Of a stretch of 20,432 nucleotides of DNA, positions 9,482-20,202 are shown piece by piece. Below the pieces are notes generated by a model. That model did no database searches, was not told where the DNA came from, and saw only the letters and a program-made list of their open reading frames with translations. The stretch comes from Phoronis australis (lineage: Eukaryota > Phoronida > Phoronidae). The DNA lies in NCBI GenBank assembly GCA_002633005.1, contig NMRA01000478.1:97014-117445 (forward strand), given 5' to 3'. Positions within the stretch are counted from its first letter, which is position 1. Every line of letters begins with the position of its first letter. Both the position numbers and the translations under genes were made by a program.

Positions 9482-10540
9482 TAACTCGAGTCATGCTTTA
9501 ATGGAGCAAAAGTGTACTATCCAATGATTCACCCTCTTATCAACACCATGGACACGAAAGGAAAACCATGGGGTTTTACTTTGGTTGCAATACAACAGGA
9601 CTCAATTTGGCAACCTGCCAACGTGACTTCAAATTTTGCTTGGTGACTTGGTAAAAAACCTTACGCTGCCACAAAGTCGGTGGCCATGCCACATCTGACC
9701 TAGATCTTAAAAGTACTACAACAGTTATAAGACAAAAGAGCATGTGAGACACTCCTTATTTTCCATTCGAACAAAAAATAGTGCGCCCCCTCTCACATAT
9801 GCTTGAGGTGTAGTCACTGAAGGTGCAGACTCATCTTTCTCGGAGATTTCGCTAACAAAGATGAAATGCCATAAACATGGCTGCAGCATACCAAACACCA
9901 AATAATTATGAGCATCGGCCAAACCAAGCTACTGCATTATTTTCAGCAAATGTTTGTTCACTGAATCTTGTAAACCTTCTTTGTTAACAGAAACCATCAC
10001 AGGGTGACCAACACTGCCACCTCTTGGATATCCATTGAAACATTTCTGGCAATGTGACAGTCACTAATGATAAACATTACCACACGAAAATTCAAACATT
10101 TAGCTTACCTCACAACTCCAAAAACCAATGCACCATGAATGCTTCTTTTCCAGCAGTGTGTATTTCAGATAAATCAACCACAGCTGAGCTTCAACAGCCT
10201 TTCATCACAGCAGACAACAAGGGAGTTACTGAAACACAGGAGATATCAAAACACATCTCTCATAACATGTGTTCCCATGCATCACATGGAATTATGGGTA
10301 ATATCTGAAGCATCTCTCTATGACCACTTAGCTCTGTAGCATCCAATTACAGGATTTTAATAAGCTATCTTGGCTGAGCATGTAAATAGGCATAGTTGCA
10401 CTAGGGACTAAATAATAAAGATAATTTGGTCGTGTACTTAACAAATGCAACGGTCAGACTGCCCTTCAAACTCACACTACATATACTAGTTTAAAAAGCA
10501 TTCGGAATATAAAAAAGTAAAGAGGTGTAGCAACAGACTG
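9482..10540. other. Gene-free stretch
   Basis: No gene is supported. The plus-strand frame at 10054-10308 (84 codons) is rich in Thr, Ser and Gln and lacks a recognisable domain. One CTCF-like site lies at 10012-10030. Confidence 0.45.
10012..10030 (-). promoter_or_regulatory. CTCF-like site 5
   Basis: The minus strand reads TATCCAAGAGGTGGCAGTG, close to the vertebrate CTCF core ending in GGTGGCAG. Motif match only. Confidence 0.4.
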
Positions 10541-10680
10541 AACCTGCTGTTCAACTGTTCTTGCATTCACACACTGTACTGTGAAATTCACATATTAAGT
10601 AAATGTCCACTAGTGATTTGCAATACAGCCAACCTGTTCAACTATTTTTGCATTTTGTATGCAGTGAAAATTCACACATT
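10541..10680. repeat. Imperfect tandem duplication, spacing 90 bp
   Basis: 10541-10596 and 10631-10680 share, in order, AACCTG, TTCAACT, TTGCATT, a GT-rich word, GTGAAA and TTCACA with only small indels. This fits a local duplication. Confidence 0.6.
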
Positions 10681-10796
10681 CACAATTTCAATTAGCAAGA
10701 AGTAGTAAACTAAAATAGTAAAATCATTTTTTGCTTTTTCAATTCATGGGTAGTGGTAAATCAACAAGCACAAAATCTGACTTATGACTGACTGTC

Positions 10797-11015
10797 AGCT
10801 GGACAGCTCCTGGAACATTCAGCAAGACCCAAAAGCTGTTGTCTTCACCCAAGTGACACACAGCTTGGACACTTCACCACTTCACCATCAGCTGTTGTGA
10901 CAGCTTTCAGTCAGAAGGAGACAATTTTAATGACCACATACCATGTAATTGGAAACATCAGTCTGGCAAATACCCAGAGATTTGTACAAATGGACCAGCA
11001 ACTGACCACAGCTGA
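10797..11015. other. Cluster of CAGCTG words
   Basis: CAGCTG occurs near 10797, 10889 and 11012, amid further AGCTG/CAGCT words. CAGCTG is an E-box bound by class I/II bHLH factors. The cluster is denser than elsewhere but the motif is short. Confidence 0.25.
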
Positions 11016-11239
11016 CAGGGATGGTGTGCATATCCAGTGTCTCAATATGATACAATACTATGTAATAAATTAGCCAGTCAAGTAGTCTGGAGCTCTTTAT
11101 GAATGAAGATAAGAAGTATCACATGTTCAGCCATTGGTAACACAATTTGCAGATGTCAAACAAGCCCCCAGTGACACTCATCAGGCATAAATCTACAGAG
11201 CATACACTTCCTTTGTGACTCAAAATATTTGCTGGCATT

Positions 11240-11490
11240 TTAAAGGGACACACCGTTTATGGCCGAAAAACACAATTTCAGAATTGCTGAACAGGATACA
11301 GATTTCAATGAAATTATCAGCTTTGATCAGGGCTGAAATCAAAGCTGAAATCTTTACCATTTAAATACATTTGAAATTCATTGTTATTAACCAGCAGTAA
11401 GGCATTCAGCTATTACTGCGGAGATACTTCCATTCCACATTGCTGCCAGATTCTGTAAAACTACTTTTCTCAACGAAAATGGCCCTTTAA
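11240..11490. mobile_element. 251-bp TTAA-bounded miniature element (family F)
   Basis: The left end is TTAAAGGGACA (11240-11250). The right end, reverse-complemented, is TTAAAGGGCCA (11490 back to 11480), with one mismatch in 11. TTAA at each edge fits a piggyBac-like target site. The centre holds AGCTTTGAT (11319-11327) and ATCAAAGCT (11338-11346), a perfect 9-bp inverted repeat flanked by GATTTCA/TGAAATC. No reading frame of note; non-autonomous. The ends resemble those of family A in having GGG next to TTAA, but the insides differ. Confidence 0.65.
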
Positions 11491-12876
11491 ATATATCCAA
11501 GTCCAGTTACCTACTGTTTCATGGAGAGCACTAATGAGTAATTATTTAAGTCCTACAATTGTTAATAGCTCACTAGTTAGACTTAATGTGTAAATTTTTA
11601 GATTCTCAAAAACAGTGGGTTACAATACAGGTTTGTTTCCTGTTATCATTATTTGGAGGTATGTAAACGCAAACATGCTGCATTCAGGAAAATCCATCTC
11701 AAAAGTATGATTACACAACAGCGAATCGATAGCTGTTAAAATATTGCTTTCAAACAATTCACAATAGGCGCCTTTTAAACCTTCTGCTATTTGTCAAAAA
11801 AGGAAATCTCTGGTTCAAAAGATAAAAGCTCATCCATTGGCATCTTAGTACAACAAGAGCTGTTGAAGTCAGGGGAGCTGTTTAATTGACTTGGCAACTT
11901 ATAAACTTTGCTAATGAGTCCAGTTACATTTGCTAACAACTCCACTAATGCACCTAATAGGAAAACCATCTCCCATGTTCAGAGTCCAGCTATGATGGCA
12001 CCTCATCACAAGAACGCCATCTGTAATTTACAACTAGACAGACAGAAGAGGTGAGCACTGCTCAAAAAGCATGAACTGCAGGACATGGTCATTAATGATG
12101 TTTATTAACAGTAATTGGATGTTCCTCAGAACATCAGACTGTTTGTTGACTTTTCAAATGGAACATGCCAGACGCACTAGGTGAAAGACAGAGGTACAGC
12201 CTACCCACTTCCCTGACGGTGGGAGGATGAAGGTTATTCTGGGGTCACCCCATGTTGGATTTTGACACAGAACCCTAGTCTTGTCTTTTTCTCACCGCCT
12301 GATAGGGAAAATTATCTTATAACAAGGTTATCCCCAGATCTAAATGGTTGAAGATTGGTTTGAGATCAAACTCACTGAAATATTAGAGAGAATTCTTTGA
12401 AAGTAGAAATGTCAAAAACATGTTTTGGGGCCAGAACCCATCATGTCTCGCCACTTTTTAATGAACATATAGTTGAATATGAAGTGGCCCCTAGACTTCT
12501 GTCTATTGTCTGACATCTCTCGGGCCATACTCTTATATCCATTCCAATGAGGTCACGTTATGCACGTCCCCAAAATGCATGTCATTTTATTTTTAATCGC
12601 CCATGAATAGCACATTTTTTATGATGGAGACATCCCTAAAAGTATGGATCCAATTCTCTGTGAATGAGTGAAGTTTAGCTATTGAACACGAATGAACAAA
12701 GGCAAGAATGAAAAGTAACACATCAAAAGCACAAAATGTCACTATATCTATATTCCAGAGAGTGTGATTTGGTAATTTCTTTATTCCAAGTAATCATAGT
12801 TCAAAATCCTGTGAAGTCAGAAACTTTAGCCCATAATCTGTTAGCGCTGAATCCTATTCTAAATCAATTGAATAAC
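11491..12876. other. Gene-free stretch
   Basis: A 60-codon minus-strand frame (11787-11969) starts with a hydrophobic run (MVFLLGALVELL) but is short and has no recognisable domain. A good acceptor-like pyrimidine tract ending in CTAG lies on the minus strand near 12034-12052, but all frames after it stop soon. GGGGTCACCCC (12241-12251) is an exact odd palindrome. GGGGCCA...TGGCCCC (12427-12491) is a 7-bp inverted repeat. Confidence 0.4.
12013..12024 (-). promoter_or_regulatory. CTCF-like site 6
   Basis: The minus strand reads ACAGATGGCGTT, a match to the AGRTGGCG form of the core. Motif match only. Confidence 0.3.
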
Positions 12877-12952
12877 AGGACCAAAGTTAACCGTTCACAC
12901 TGACCATAACTCCCCAAAACATCGATACGTGGATGTCAGTATGAAAGGCCCT
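12877..12952 (-). mobile_element. Solo end of the family A element
   Basis: The reverse complement of this segment begins AGGGCCTTTCATACTGAC and goes on with ATCGATG, TTTTGGGGAGTTATGG and CAGTGTGAACG. These follow the left end of the 1140-1627 element (1141-1217) in the same order with scattered substitutions. No opposite end is visible nearby, so it is a truncated or recombined copy. Confidence 0.75.
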
Positions 12953-12980
12953 GGAGATAAACTATACATACAATAGTAAC

Positions 12981-12996
12981 AATTTTTTAAAAAATT
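12981..12996. repeat. Perfect 16-bp palindrome
   Basis: AATTTTTTAAAAAATT is self-complementary. It is low-complexity, so chance is plausible. Confidence 0.6.
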
Positions 12997-13009
12997 ACAC
13001 CAAGCCCCT

Positions 13010-13220
13010 CAAAATAAGACACAATATAGCGAACAAGTGAAATTTCATTTGCTCATCTTTCTAATAAATGGTACACAGAGTTCATGCTATGCTGTACATG
13101 TCATTCCTAAGTTCTGTATCATAAGTTACCAATAGAAAATATTTTGAAAAATTGTGGGCATTCAGAGGCCCTTTAAAAAAGAACATAAATACAGTTGAGC
13201 AATTTTTGTAAAAAAATTGT
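13010..13220 (+). repeat. Dispersed repeat family D, copy 2
   Basis: This copy links the other two: 13019-13044 matches 19327-19352 at 23 of 26 bases (shared ACACAAT and AACAAGTGAAATT), and 13135-13162 matches 6965-6992 at 25 of 28. CAATTTTT/AAAAATTG at 13200-13219 forms an 8-bp stem with a 4-base loop. Limits are approximate. Confidence 0.55.
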
Positions 13221-13280
13221 TGAGATTCTCACATACGTAAATAAATTAGTCCACATAAAGATAGCAAATATTTATCTAAG

Positions 13281-13559
13281 TTAAGAAGTAAACAGGATTG
13301 GACAAAACATAAACATGCCAATGTCAGAGTCCCCTAAACAAAATACTTGGTTCTTTTTGACAAACATAAGAGTAGATACGGCATGATCTTCTTTGGCAGT
13401 CACAGATGGTTCAGGTGTGGATCCACCAAGCCCAATATACATCACCATATGTTTATTGGAATTAACACATGCCAGTGGACACTCATGTAAATACTGTTTC
13501 ATGTTAAGATGACTCAAGGGGTTATTGCTCAAACAACCATGAAATGGTTGGGAGACCAC
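13281..13559 (-). other. Open stretch of 92 codons, weak exon candidate
   Basis: The minus strand is open for 92 codons ending in TAA at 13281. The composition is mixed and protein-like (Gly, Cys, His, Pro and Glu spread through it, for example GLGGSTPEPSVTAKEDHAV), less biased than most frames here. No domain, signal peptide or family is recognised. Its first codons overlap a short hairpin (CAACCAT/ATGGTTG, 13534-13550). It could equally be chance or untranslated sequence. Confidence 0.15.
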
Positions 13560-14708
13560 TGTGTTCTATGGGCTATGATCCCCAGTGGAATAGTAAGCAA
13601 CACAGGATTCCTAGCCTTTTGAAAAGATACCCCTTCCACTAGGCAACAGCATATTCTAATGAAGTCTGTGCACTGTATGATTTTCTGCAAATTATGCTGT
13701 AATCCTAGTTAAACTGCATTACTACATGTACTTTTTGAATGCAGATGGACGCCTTTGGAGGCAGTTGATGTCCTTAAATCTTTCCAACACAAACAAATGT
13801 TCCTGCATTCAACTTTTATTTCAGCTAAGTCCCGCATTGCATCACGAAATAGAAAACAGTGGATGAACTCAAATTCATACAGAAATGAAGGTTACAGGGG
13901 GGGGGGTTATGGGGAGGTCACCACTGTCTCACCAGTCTGCCAGCCAGACTGAGAGATATGAGGCAACACAGATAGGTGGTCGTATCTATTCGTCCACAGA
14001 CCTTTAGTTAAGAACATCACAAAACAAAAAAGCAAAAACTCGATCTTGTCTTGATATTTCACTATTTAAACATAACATCAGCAGTTTAGGGTTACATATG
14101 AGCTTATCCACAATTCTGTCCATTTAGTTAAGTATTTACAAAACATTAGAATTAAATCCAGTAGAAGTATATATTTTACGAAAGTAAAAAGCCTACATAA
14201 TTTGATTTTTGACTTTACAATCAAACCATATTTAGTACAGCAACACCTAACTTCATAGAAAATTAAATTACCAAAACAAAGAATAAATGTGGGTCAGGTA
14301 TGAGTGAATTACCTACACGGTCTCATGTCTCTGGTTCTATTTGCAGGACATGGGTTGTTAGTTTATTTCTTCTTTTTTACTTCCAGTTTTAAAGGACCCG
14401 TTAGCCGAGTTAAGCAATCACAGTGCATCAATAAAATTATTTTATTTTGCGCCAATGACACAACGCAAACTCCTAAAATTATCCCCTGAAAAATCGCCCA
14501 TTTCTCATTTTCCAAGGTTCCCTCTCAGTGTTGTGAGTCCCCTGGGGCCAGTAAGACCAAAAATATTACTGGTTTCTTGTTAACAGTTAAGCTGTACACT
14601 TAACCCAAATTGGCTAAAAATTAAATTGGAATTCAGCCTTTTATTGCCATAAAATCGATCCAAAAACACTCTATATTGGATTACAATTCGGTTTCCATAA
14701 CCTGTTAG
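13560..14708. other. Gene-free stretch
   Basis: A run of ten G (13897-13906) followed by further G-tracts is the main feature. A TTTTAAAGGACCCGTTAGCC word near 14387 resembles the end of a TTAA-type element but has no partner. No gene is supported. Confidence 0.45.
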
Positions 14709-14775
14709 CCACGGGCAATGCATTCAAGTGTCATCTTCAAATAGTTGCAATTTTGGGGTTGGCCAACACCAGTAC
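14709..14775 (+). repeat. Relative of repeat family B
   Basis: CCACGGGCAATG, AGTGTCAT, CAATTT and TTGGCCAACACCA follow in the same order and spacing as CACAGGCAATG, AGTGTCAT, CAATTT and TTGGCAAACTCCA at 2400-2465. Confidence 0.45.
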
Positions 14776-15789
14776 TATGAAACCTGATAATAAGAACTGA
14801 TCATTTCAAAATCAAGGCGCATGTACACATGTCTGTGACTTGAATTGCTTACATGGAAATGATCACTTTGAGGAATATCAAAGACTGATTTTGTGAGAGC
14901 AAAAGGCCTAATTTGATTTTAGTTTTCAGCCAGGCAACTAAATGTGTCAAAATGCAGCTTTAATAATTCATGCGATAGTGCTCAGCAAGGATCAATCAGG
15001 CATTAATATTACAGGATGTAATGGGAGAGGATTACCCCAGGTTACATGTACAGAGCATTAAGTCTGGTCAATCATTAATTCCCAAATAACAAATTACATA
15101 TTTTCTAATTAACATTATCACAGTCATTATAGATCTTATCTGTGAGAACCCTAGACAATTTATTTTATCAACGACTGCCAACCAATTATTTGGCATATTG
15201 ATGAGGTAAGCACTTTTGTAGAGCAAACAATCTACAAGCATATAGCAAGTTCTGTTAGCACTACAGCAGCACATTTGCAACAGGAGGTTATCCCCATAAA
15301 ATGGCGGGGAGGAACGTGCCGCTCAGATAGGTAGCTTTTTGAGAACCACTTTCCCTACAAAGGGGCTTTTACGGACTTGCTTCTGTAAACAAGAGTTAAA
15401 CCTCAACAAAAGGGTCAATTTATGCAATAAAGTTCTTGTTTAAATTTGTTGGTTAAGGACAGTAGATAGAATTTTAATTTCAATTGCATAAACATCCAAC
15501 ATAATGGTCAAAATCCCGGCACACTATGTAGAAACAAGCCAACAACAGTGACTTTTCCACATTCTCATAGATTTAGCTAATGCAGCTAAAGAAAAATGTT
15601 GAGTGGCGTTTCATTATATTAGCAACCTAAACTGAGGCTTTAAGTTCTATGTTCTGACTAAAAAAATAGTGCAGCGTCCCCATGGGACTTATCTACAGAG
15701 ACACTCACCAGCCGCTCCCTTAAAAATGCAATAATTGGAGCTAACTGAAATATCTACTTTAGCGGACACTTCTCATTCAATTTCAGGAA
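14776..15789. other. Gene-free stretch
   Basis: No gene is supported. AAAATGGCGGGG at 15297-15308 resembles a YY1 site and a Kozak start, but the frame stops after nine codons. Confidence 0.45.
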
Positions 15790-15889
15790 CCAGTTTTCTC
15801 CATACAATAACAGGCATCAAACAGGTTCTCAAAATATGGGCATGGGATATCCAACTAGTGTCCCAGTTTTCTCCGTAGAATAACGGGCA
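15790..15889. repeat. Pair of direct repeats, 73 bases apart
   Basis: Positions 15790-15816 and 15863-15889 match at 24 of 27 bases, sharing CCAGTTTTCTCC, then AATAAC and GGCA. A shorter relative, AACCAGTTTTCGTGTAAT, is at 16149. Confidence 0.7.
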
Positions 15890-17040
15890 AATAATTCTGA
15901 ATCCTCCCAAAAATGAATCAATTAACTACAGATCTAGTGCTGGTGGACTATGAGTAAAAATGACTTAGAAAATGAGACAGTAACAAGATCAAAGAGTATC
16001 ACAAGCCTGATGGTCAAAACTCTTTATTTACTTATGCAGTCACCAGTAGAATATGATGAGCTAAAGACATAAAAGTAATCAAAACAGACTGGCACAAGGT
16101 CAGACCACCCAACATGAATATCATTACCCTCCAGACTGAGAGGGAAGAACCAGTTTTCGTGTAATTTAAGTCTACTTACAAATTAAAGTTGGTCACTCCT
16201 TTATATTTTCTCTTCTGAAACATTCTGACATTCCTTGAAAAACATATCTGCCATCTCCTGTGAAAAACACTACTGGAGATTGGACATTGTGGACCATCAA
16301 CTTAAGATTTCGAAGTTTACATGTAAAAGGTCGAGTTAACTGCGTACCAGTTTCACTGGATCTCATTTTTTGCTTTTAATTTCAACACAAAGTAATAGTG
16401 AAACCTCAACCATAGTACAACCCCCTTACCTCAGTGAAGAAAAGCCACTAAACAGCCCTTGATGCCTTAGATCTGTATTATATTTCTAAACAAGACTTGC
16501 AGATAAGATAAACATTTGGAACTTGTTTTCACTGAAAATACAGATTATAGCTTGAATAACATATCCAACCACTACTGGAATTCAGCAGTTTGGGTTAATG
16601 TAGTACTGATATCAAAAAGTCAGCTGTTATAATATAGATAACATGACTTCAGCTGAACTTTCTTGAAATCTAGCTTCATTTGGTATTAAGTACCAACAAA
16701 GAATGGGTGGTGACTCTTGCATTACAAGAAAAAAAATCGAATCATTAAGTATTAGTAGAAGTTGTTTGTCCAGGGACACTACAATGCGTGTCTCCTTTAT
16801 GGGGATTAAAGGCAGTCTCCCTCTAGGTAGAGTTTATTGAAAATGATCGCCACAATATTTTTGTGTGTAACAGATGTGACGATCCTGTTGAATTGCCCGA
16901 ACCTAAATTATGAAGAGACAAATGGATGAGATGAACAAAAACATTACAGCTTGTACCACTGGTTTAGTCTCTAAAACAGAGGTCATTTTCGACATGTTCT
17001 GAAATCATGGATAAACCCCAAAGTAGGAAGGCAAATACCA
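15890..17040. other. Gene-free stretch
   Basis: No gene, RNA or convincing repeat was found. Two CAGCTG words lie at about 16620 and 16650. Confidence 0.45.
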
Positions 17041-17131
17041 TGCGTCAAATGGAGACCCGCAATGCTCAGCGCCGGTGCAGCCGGCCAACGGGTGTGCAGC
17101 CGAGTCACACAGAGTCGGTGAACTCGGCCGC
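17041..17131. other. Short GC-rich block with hairpin
   Basis: This block is GC- and CpG-rich in an AT-rich setting. GCCGAGT (17099-17105) pairs with ACTCGGC (17122-17128), and the stem extends through CAC/GTG with a one-base bulge. GTGCAGCCG occurs twice (17075 and 17093 areas). The two overlapping open stretches just to the right (17191-17413) are short and not recognisable. Confidence 0.45.
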
Positions 17132-17792
17132 ACAAAAAAATTCTCTCTAGGAAAACGTCTAATATGATTAGAATGATAACAAGAATATGCTCAGTAGCAA
17201 AGAGTTATGCAATCCGAGCACAGTCGCGGTAAACTAGCGCGCATGAACTTCCCGAAGGAAAAACACGTCTTCCTCCAGAAAGTAAGTCCGTGTAATGGTT
17301 CGCTTTGCGCATGTCTGTATCTCATGGTAGTACTCGGGGGAATTCTGGTAGGAATAAAATCATGCAACACCATACCTCGGCCACTTTTGACTATTTGGAT
17401 TTTGGACATATAGCGTTATCACATAAGAAAGGAATAGTTGGGTCAAAGCAATTTGCATTGAGGTTTTCTTAAACCCCACAATGTATAGAAATCAAGTTGA
17501 AATTGTCTTGCGACAATACAAAAAGTCCTGCCATTTCCATGTCAGTTGAATGACAAGCACTGCTGAGGACTACTGCAGTGGACTCTTAAGCGTATTTATC
17601 CCAACAGAAACACTCAAGTCAGACGTGTCGAGACTGTCTCATTCATAAGTCAGCTCACTCAGAACTGCCAAGCAACATGTGGTGAAAAGCACCAACATTT
17701 TAAAAGTCTGCACAAAAGTAGCAATTAGGGAAAATTTATCAGAAAGAAAAGTATCCATAACTAAGTCAACTCCTAAGCAAAAAAAAATTGTG
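17132..17792. other. Gene-free stretch
   Basis: No gene is supported. Confidence 0.4.
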
Positions 17793-17848
17793 TTTTTTTA
17801 ACCCAACACCTAAGCAAGCCTAAGCTAGACTGTGACTAACCACAAGTT
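17793..17848 (-). repeat. Dispersed repeat family E, copy 2
   Basis: 17818-17839 is the inverted partner of 8599-8620 (21 of 22 bases). The adjoining TGACTAACCACAAGTT (17833-17848) recurs as TGACTAGCCACAAGCT at 18082-18097, so a third fragment lies nearby in direct orientation. Confidence 0.55.
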
Positions 17849-18081
17849 AATGTTCGTGGCATAGCCGCAATGCTGAAGAAAATCTGTTAGCTAATTTCTC
17901 TGATGATGCATCACTTTTGAAAATTCAAAGACAGCTACTATTTACTTTTCAATTTTAAAAACAGTCATATTGGTCGTTTACCTTACATTTTGTTCGTTTT
18001 TTGACTTTGAAACTTGTACGCTAAACAGGCGAGTTGGTTTACGACCATAACTATCTCATCCACCACCTTCAGTCAAGCCCA

Positions 18082-18098
18082 TGACTAGCCACAAGCTT
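18082..18098 (-). repeat. Fragment related to family E
   Basis: TGACTAGCCACAAGCT matches 17833-17848 at 14 of 16 bases. Short; could be partly chance. Confidence 0.35.
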
Positions 18099-19326
18099 TC
18101 AGTCACTTCAGTCTGTGACGGCACCAGCACCCCTTTGATGCATGAGGAATTCATTGGATACTCTGGGGGTAAACACTGAATGCTTTCTCGTCTACATGCG
18201 TGCAAATCCTCTTAGTACAAGATTTTCCTAATGCAAACACAGAAATGATCATTTGCCATTGCTTTTTGCTTGACGAATTACAAGATAAAGTCATGCCTGA
18301 AAAGAACACACCAGGTTACATGTGAAGATGATCAGACCAGATCTAAGTAAAACAATGCCCAAAGTGTTGGCTTTCCAAGTAAATGCAACTACCCTGTCCA
18401 GATAACTGAGCTGAGTGCAATTACTTAACAATAACTTGATGTTCAGCCTCTAATATACCAAGGATAAGCATCCCTGCTCACCATCATGCCTGCGGGGGAT
18501 ACAAGAGTTGGTCAACTATTGCTACGACAACTTGGAATATTTTCAGGGAAAAATGGACATGGATGTTATTTTATTTGAAGCATTAAACTTACAAAATGGC
18601 ATCAACTTACCACAGACAGGAAACAAGATTTTGCCAGTGACACCAGCTCAGACAGCAGATGAAGTTGATGGGGCTGCGTTGACATCAATCCGATTCAAAA
18701 TACTGTCCAGCAACCAACAGAGTCCAGTATAATTAATCACTCCTTTGTCTCCCACAAATGATCCAACAAACCAGAAGTGGAGGACTTGGTCAGTGCATCT
18801 GTTTCAAGTAACATGGAATTCCAACAGACCACATGATACTACATTTAGAGACATCTGTTGGGCAGCTTTATAGTGATGAACACAGACTGTTCTGAGCTAG
18901 AAATAACCTGGTGCTGAGTTTCACTTTCTGAGAAGGCATCACAGTCACACCATAAAAAATTCAAAGGACATTTTGTTTCGGACTCCTGGCCTAACTTACG
19001 AAGCTGGTCTCAATCTTTTTGTCTCGATAGAAAAGGACACATGCAATCATAATAAAGGAAAATTAAACACAACTGTTGTGGGGCCGCTCAATTGGTAAGG
19101 GCTGATACTGTTCAAACTAGTGACCTTCCTAAGTAGCCTTCCACTAAAGAAACATCTGTGATGACACATATCGGTATGACAGCAATTTGAAAATCCACAT
19201 GTCAATTTGTATGTTCTCTGTCAGGTGTCCCAGCCACGCCATTTACCTACCAAGCATCAAAGAGTAGTATTTCAGACACATTGCCATCAAATCATGAAAT
19301 GTTGTAGGTAAAATCACTTATTTAGC
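18099..19326. other. Stretch with one weak open frame
   Basis: Plus-strand 18508-18732 is open for 74 codons and is less AT-biased than the surroundings. On the minus strand a strong donor-like GTAAGTTG begins at 18610, but every minus frame upstream of it contains a stop, so only a non-coding exon could end there. No family is recognised. Confidence 0.35.
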
Positions 19327-19440
19327 ACACAATGTGGCCAACAAGTGAAATTCTATTTTGATAAATTTCTCCACCAAAGTAATTTCAGTCTATTATGAGC
19401 ACGGTTTGCAATGTGCAGATTTATAAAAATAAAAAATAAC
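19327..19440 (+). repeat. Dispersed repeat family D, copy 3 (partial)
   Basis: 19327-19352 matches 13019-13044 at 23 of 26 bases; similarity then fades through TTTCT at about 19366. The right limit is uncertain. Confidence 0.5.
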
Positions 19441-20202
19441 ATTTGCTTAAGTACCAAATTATTTACAGAAAAGATAATCAATTATTGAAAAATTTAAAGA
19501 TGACCATTTTGGTAATTCATTTTGCGTGTAACTGTTTAGAAATACCATTACTGCCCTGAATAATTCAAAAGAAACTTAGAGCATTACATACCATTCTCTT
19601 GAAGTGTAAAAATTAAGAAATTTCCACTGTCATGATCTAACCTATAATCACGCTAGATCCTAAACTTGTCAAGCAAGCCTTTTGTGTTGGTACACAATAC
19701 TGTGGTTAAGCTGGTCACAGCTAATCTACAGGTGGAAGTTAAGTCTAATTTCTGTGAAAGTCAATCGTTTCTCTCCATTGATGTTCACGACATTTGTTGA
19801 AAATTGTTTGCAAATATTTTTTTCTAAATACAGCATCAGGTGTGCTGTTTACAACATAATTGCTGGATTAGGTGAGCTTATCAGATGAAGGCAGACAATA
19901 AGAGAGATGGACTTAATGTAAACATTGGTTTGCTACTGTCACACTGATAAGGGACACACAGGGCTCATCCCCACTGGCCCATCGTTCATTCCACAGCGCA
20001 GGTGCCTAAGGTATCAGTGTTCATGGTATTGGAAGGTTGATGGCATGTGCAGTTCTTGTCAATTTCTGTTGGTGAGGTAGTGTAGTCGCTAGGTGCTGTG
20101 AAACCGCCGAGTTTCTACCGACTTTCAGAAACCCCAAATATTCTGCTTGGAGATTAGAAAGAAAATATATAGCGGTAACTTTTGTTGTGTGGTTGTCAGA
20201 AA
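19441..20202. other. Gene-free stretch
   Basis: No gene is supported. Short frames at 19682-19888 (plus) and 20021-20245 (minus) look like chance. Confidence 0.45.

Noticed and set aside
13897-13921. Second G-quadruplex candidate
   Set aside because: One run of ten G plus GGGG and GG does not supply four separate tracts of three without splitting the long run; much weaker than 3380-3405.
14387-14560. Possible TTAA-type element starting at TTTTAAAGGACCC
   Set aside because: No inverted partner ending in TTAA was found downstream.
15301-15330. ATGGCGGGG start with strong Kozak context
   Set aside because: The frame ends after nine codons (MAGRNVPLR), and the nearby GTAGCT donor lies after the stop. 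A YY1-like motif is the better reading, and even that is a single short match.
13722-16325. Three TACATGTA palindromes within 2.6 kb
   Set aside because: Slightly above expectation, but an eight-base AT-rich palindrome is too common to interpret.
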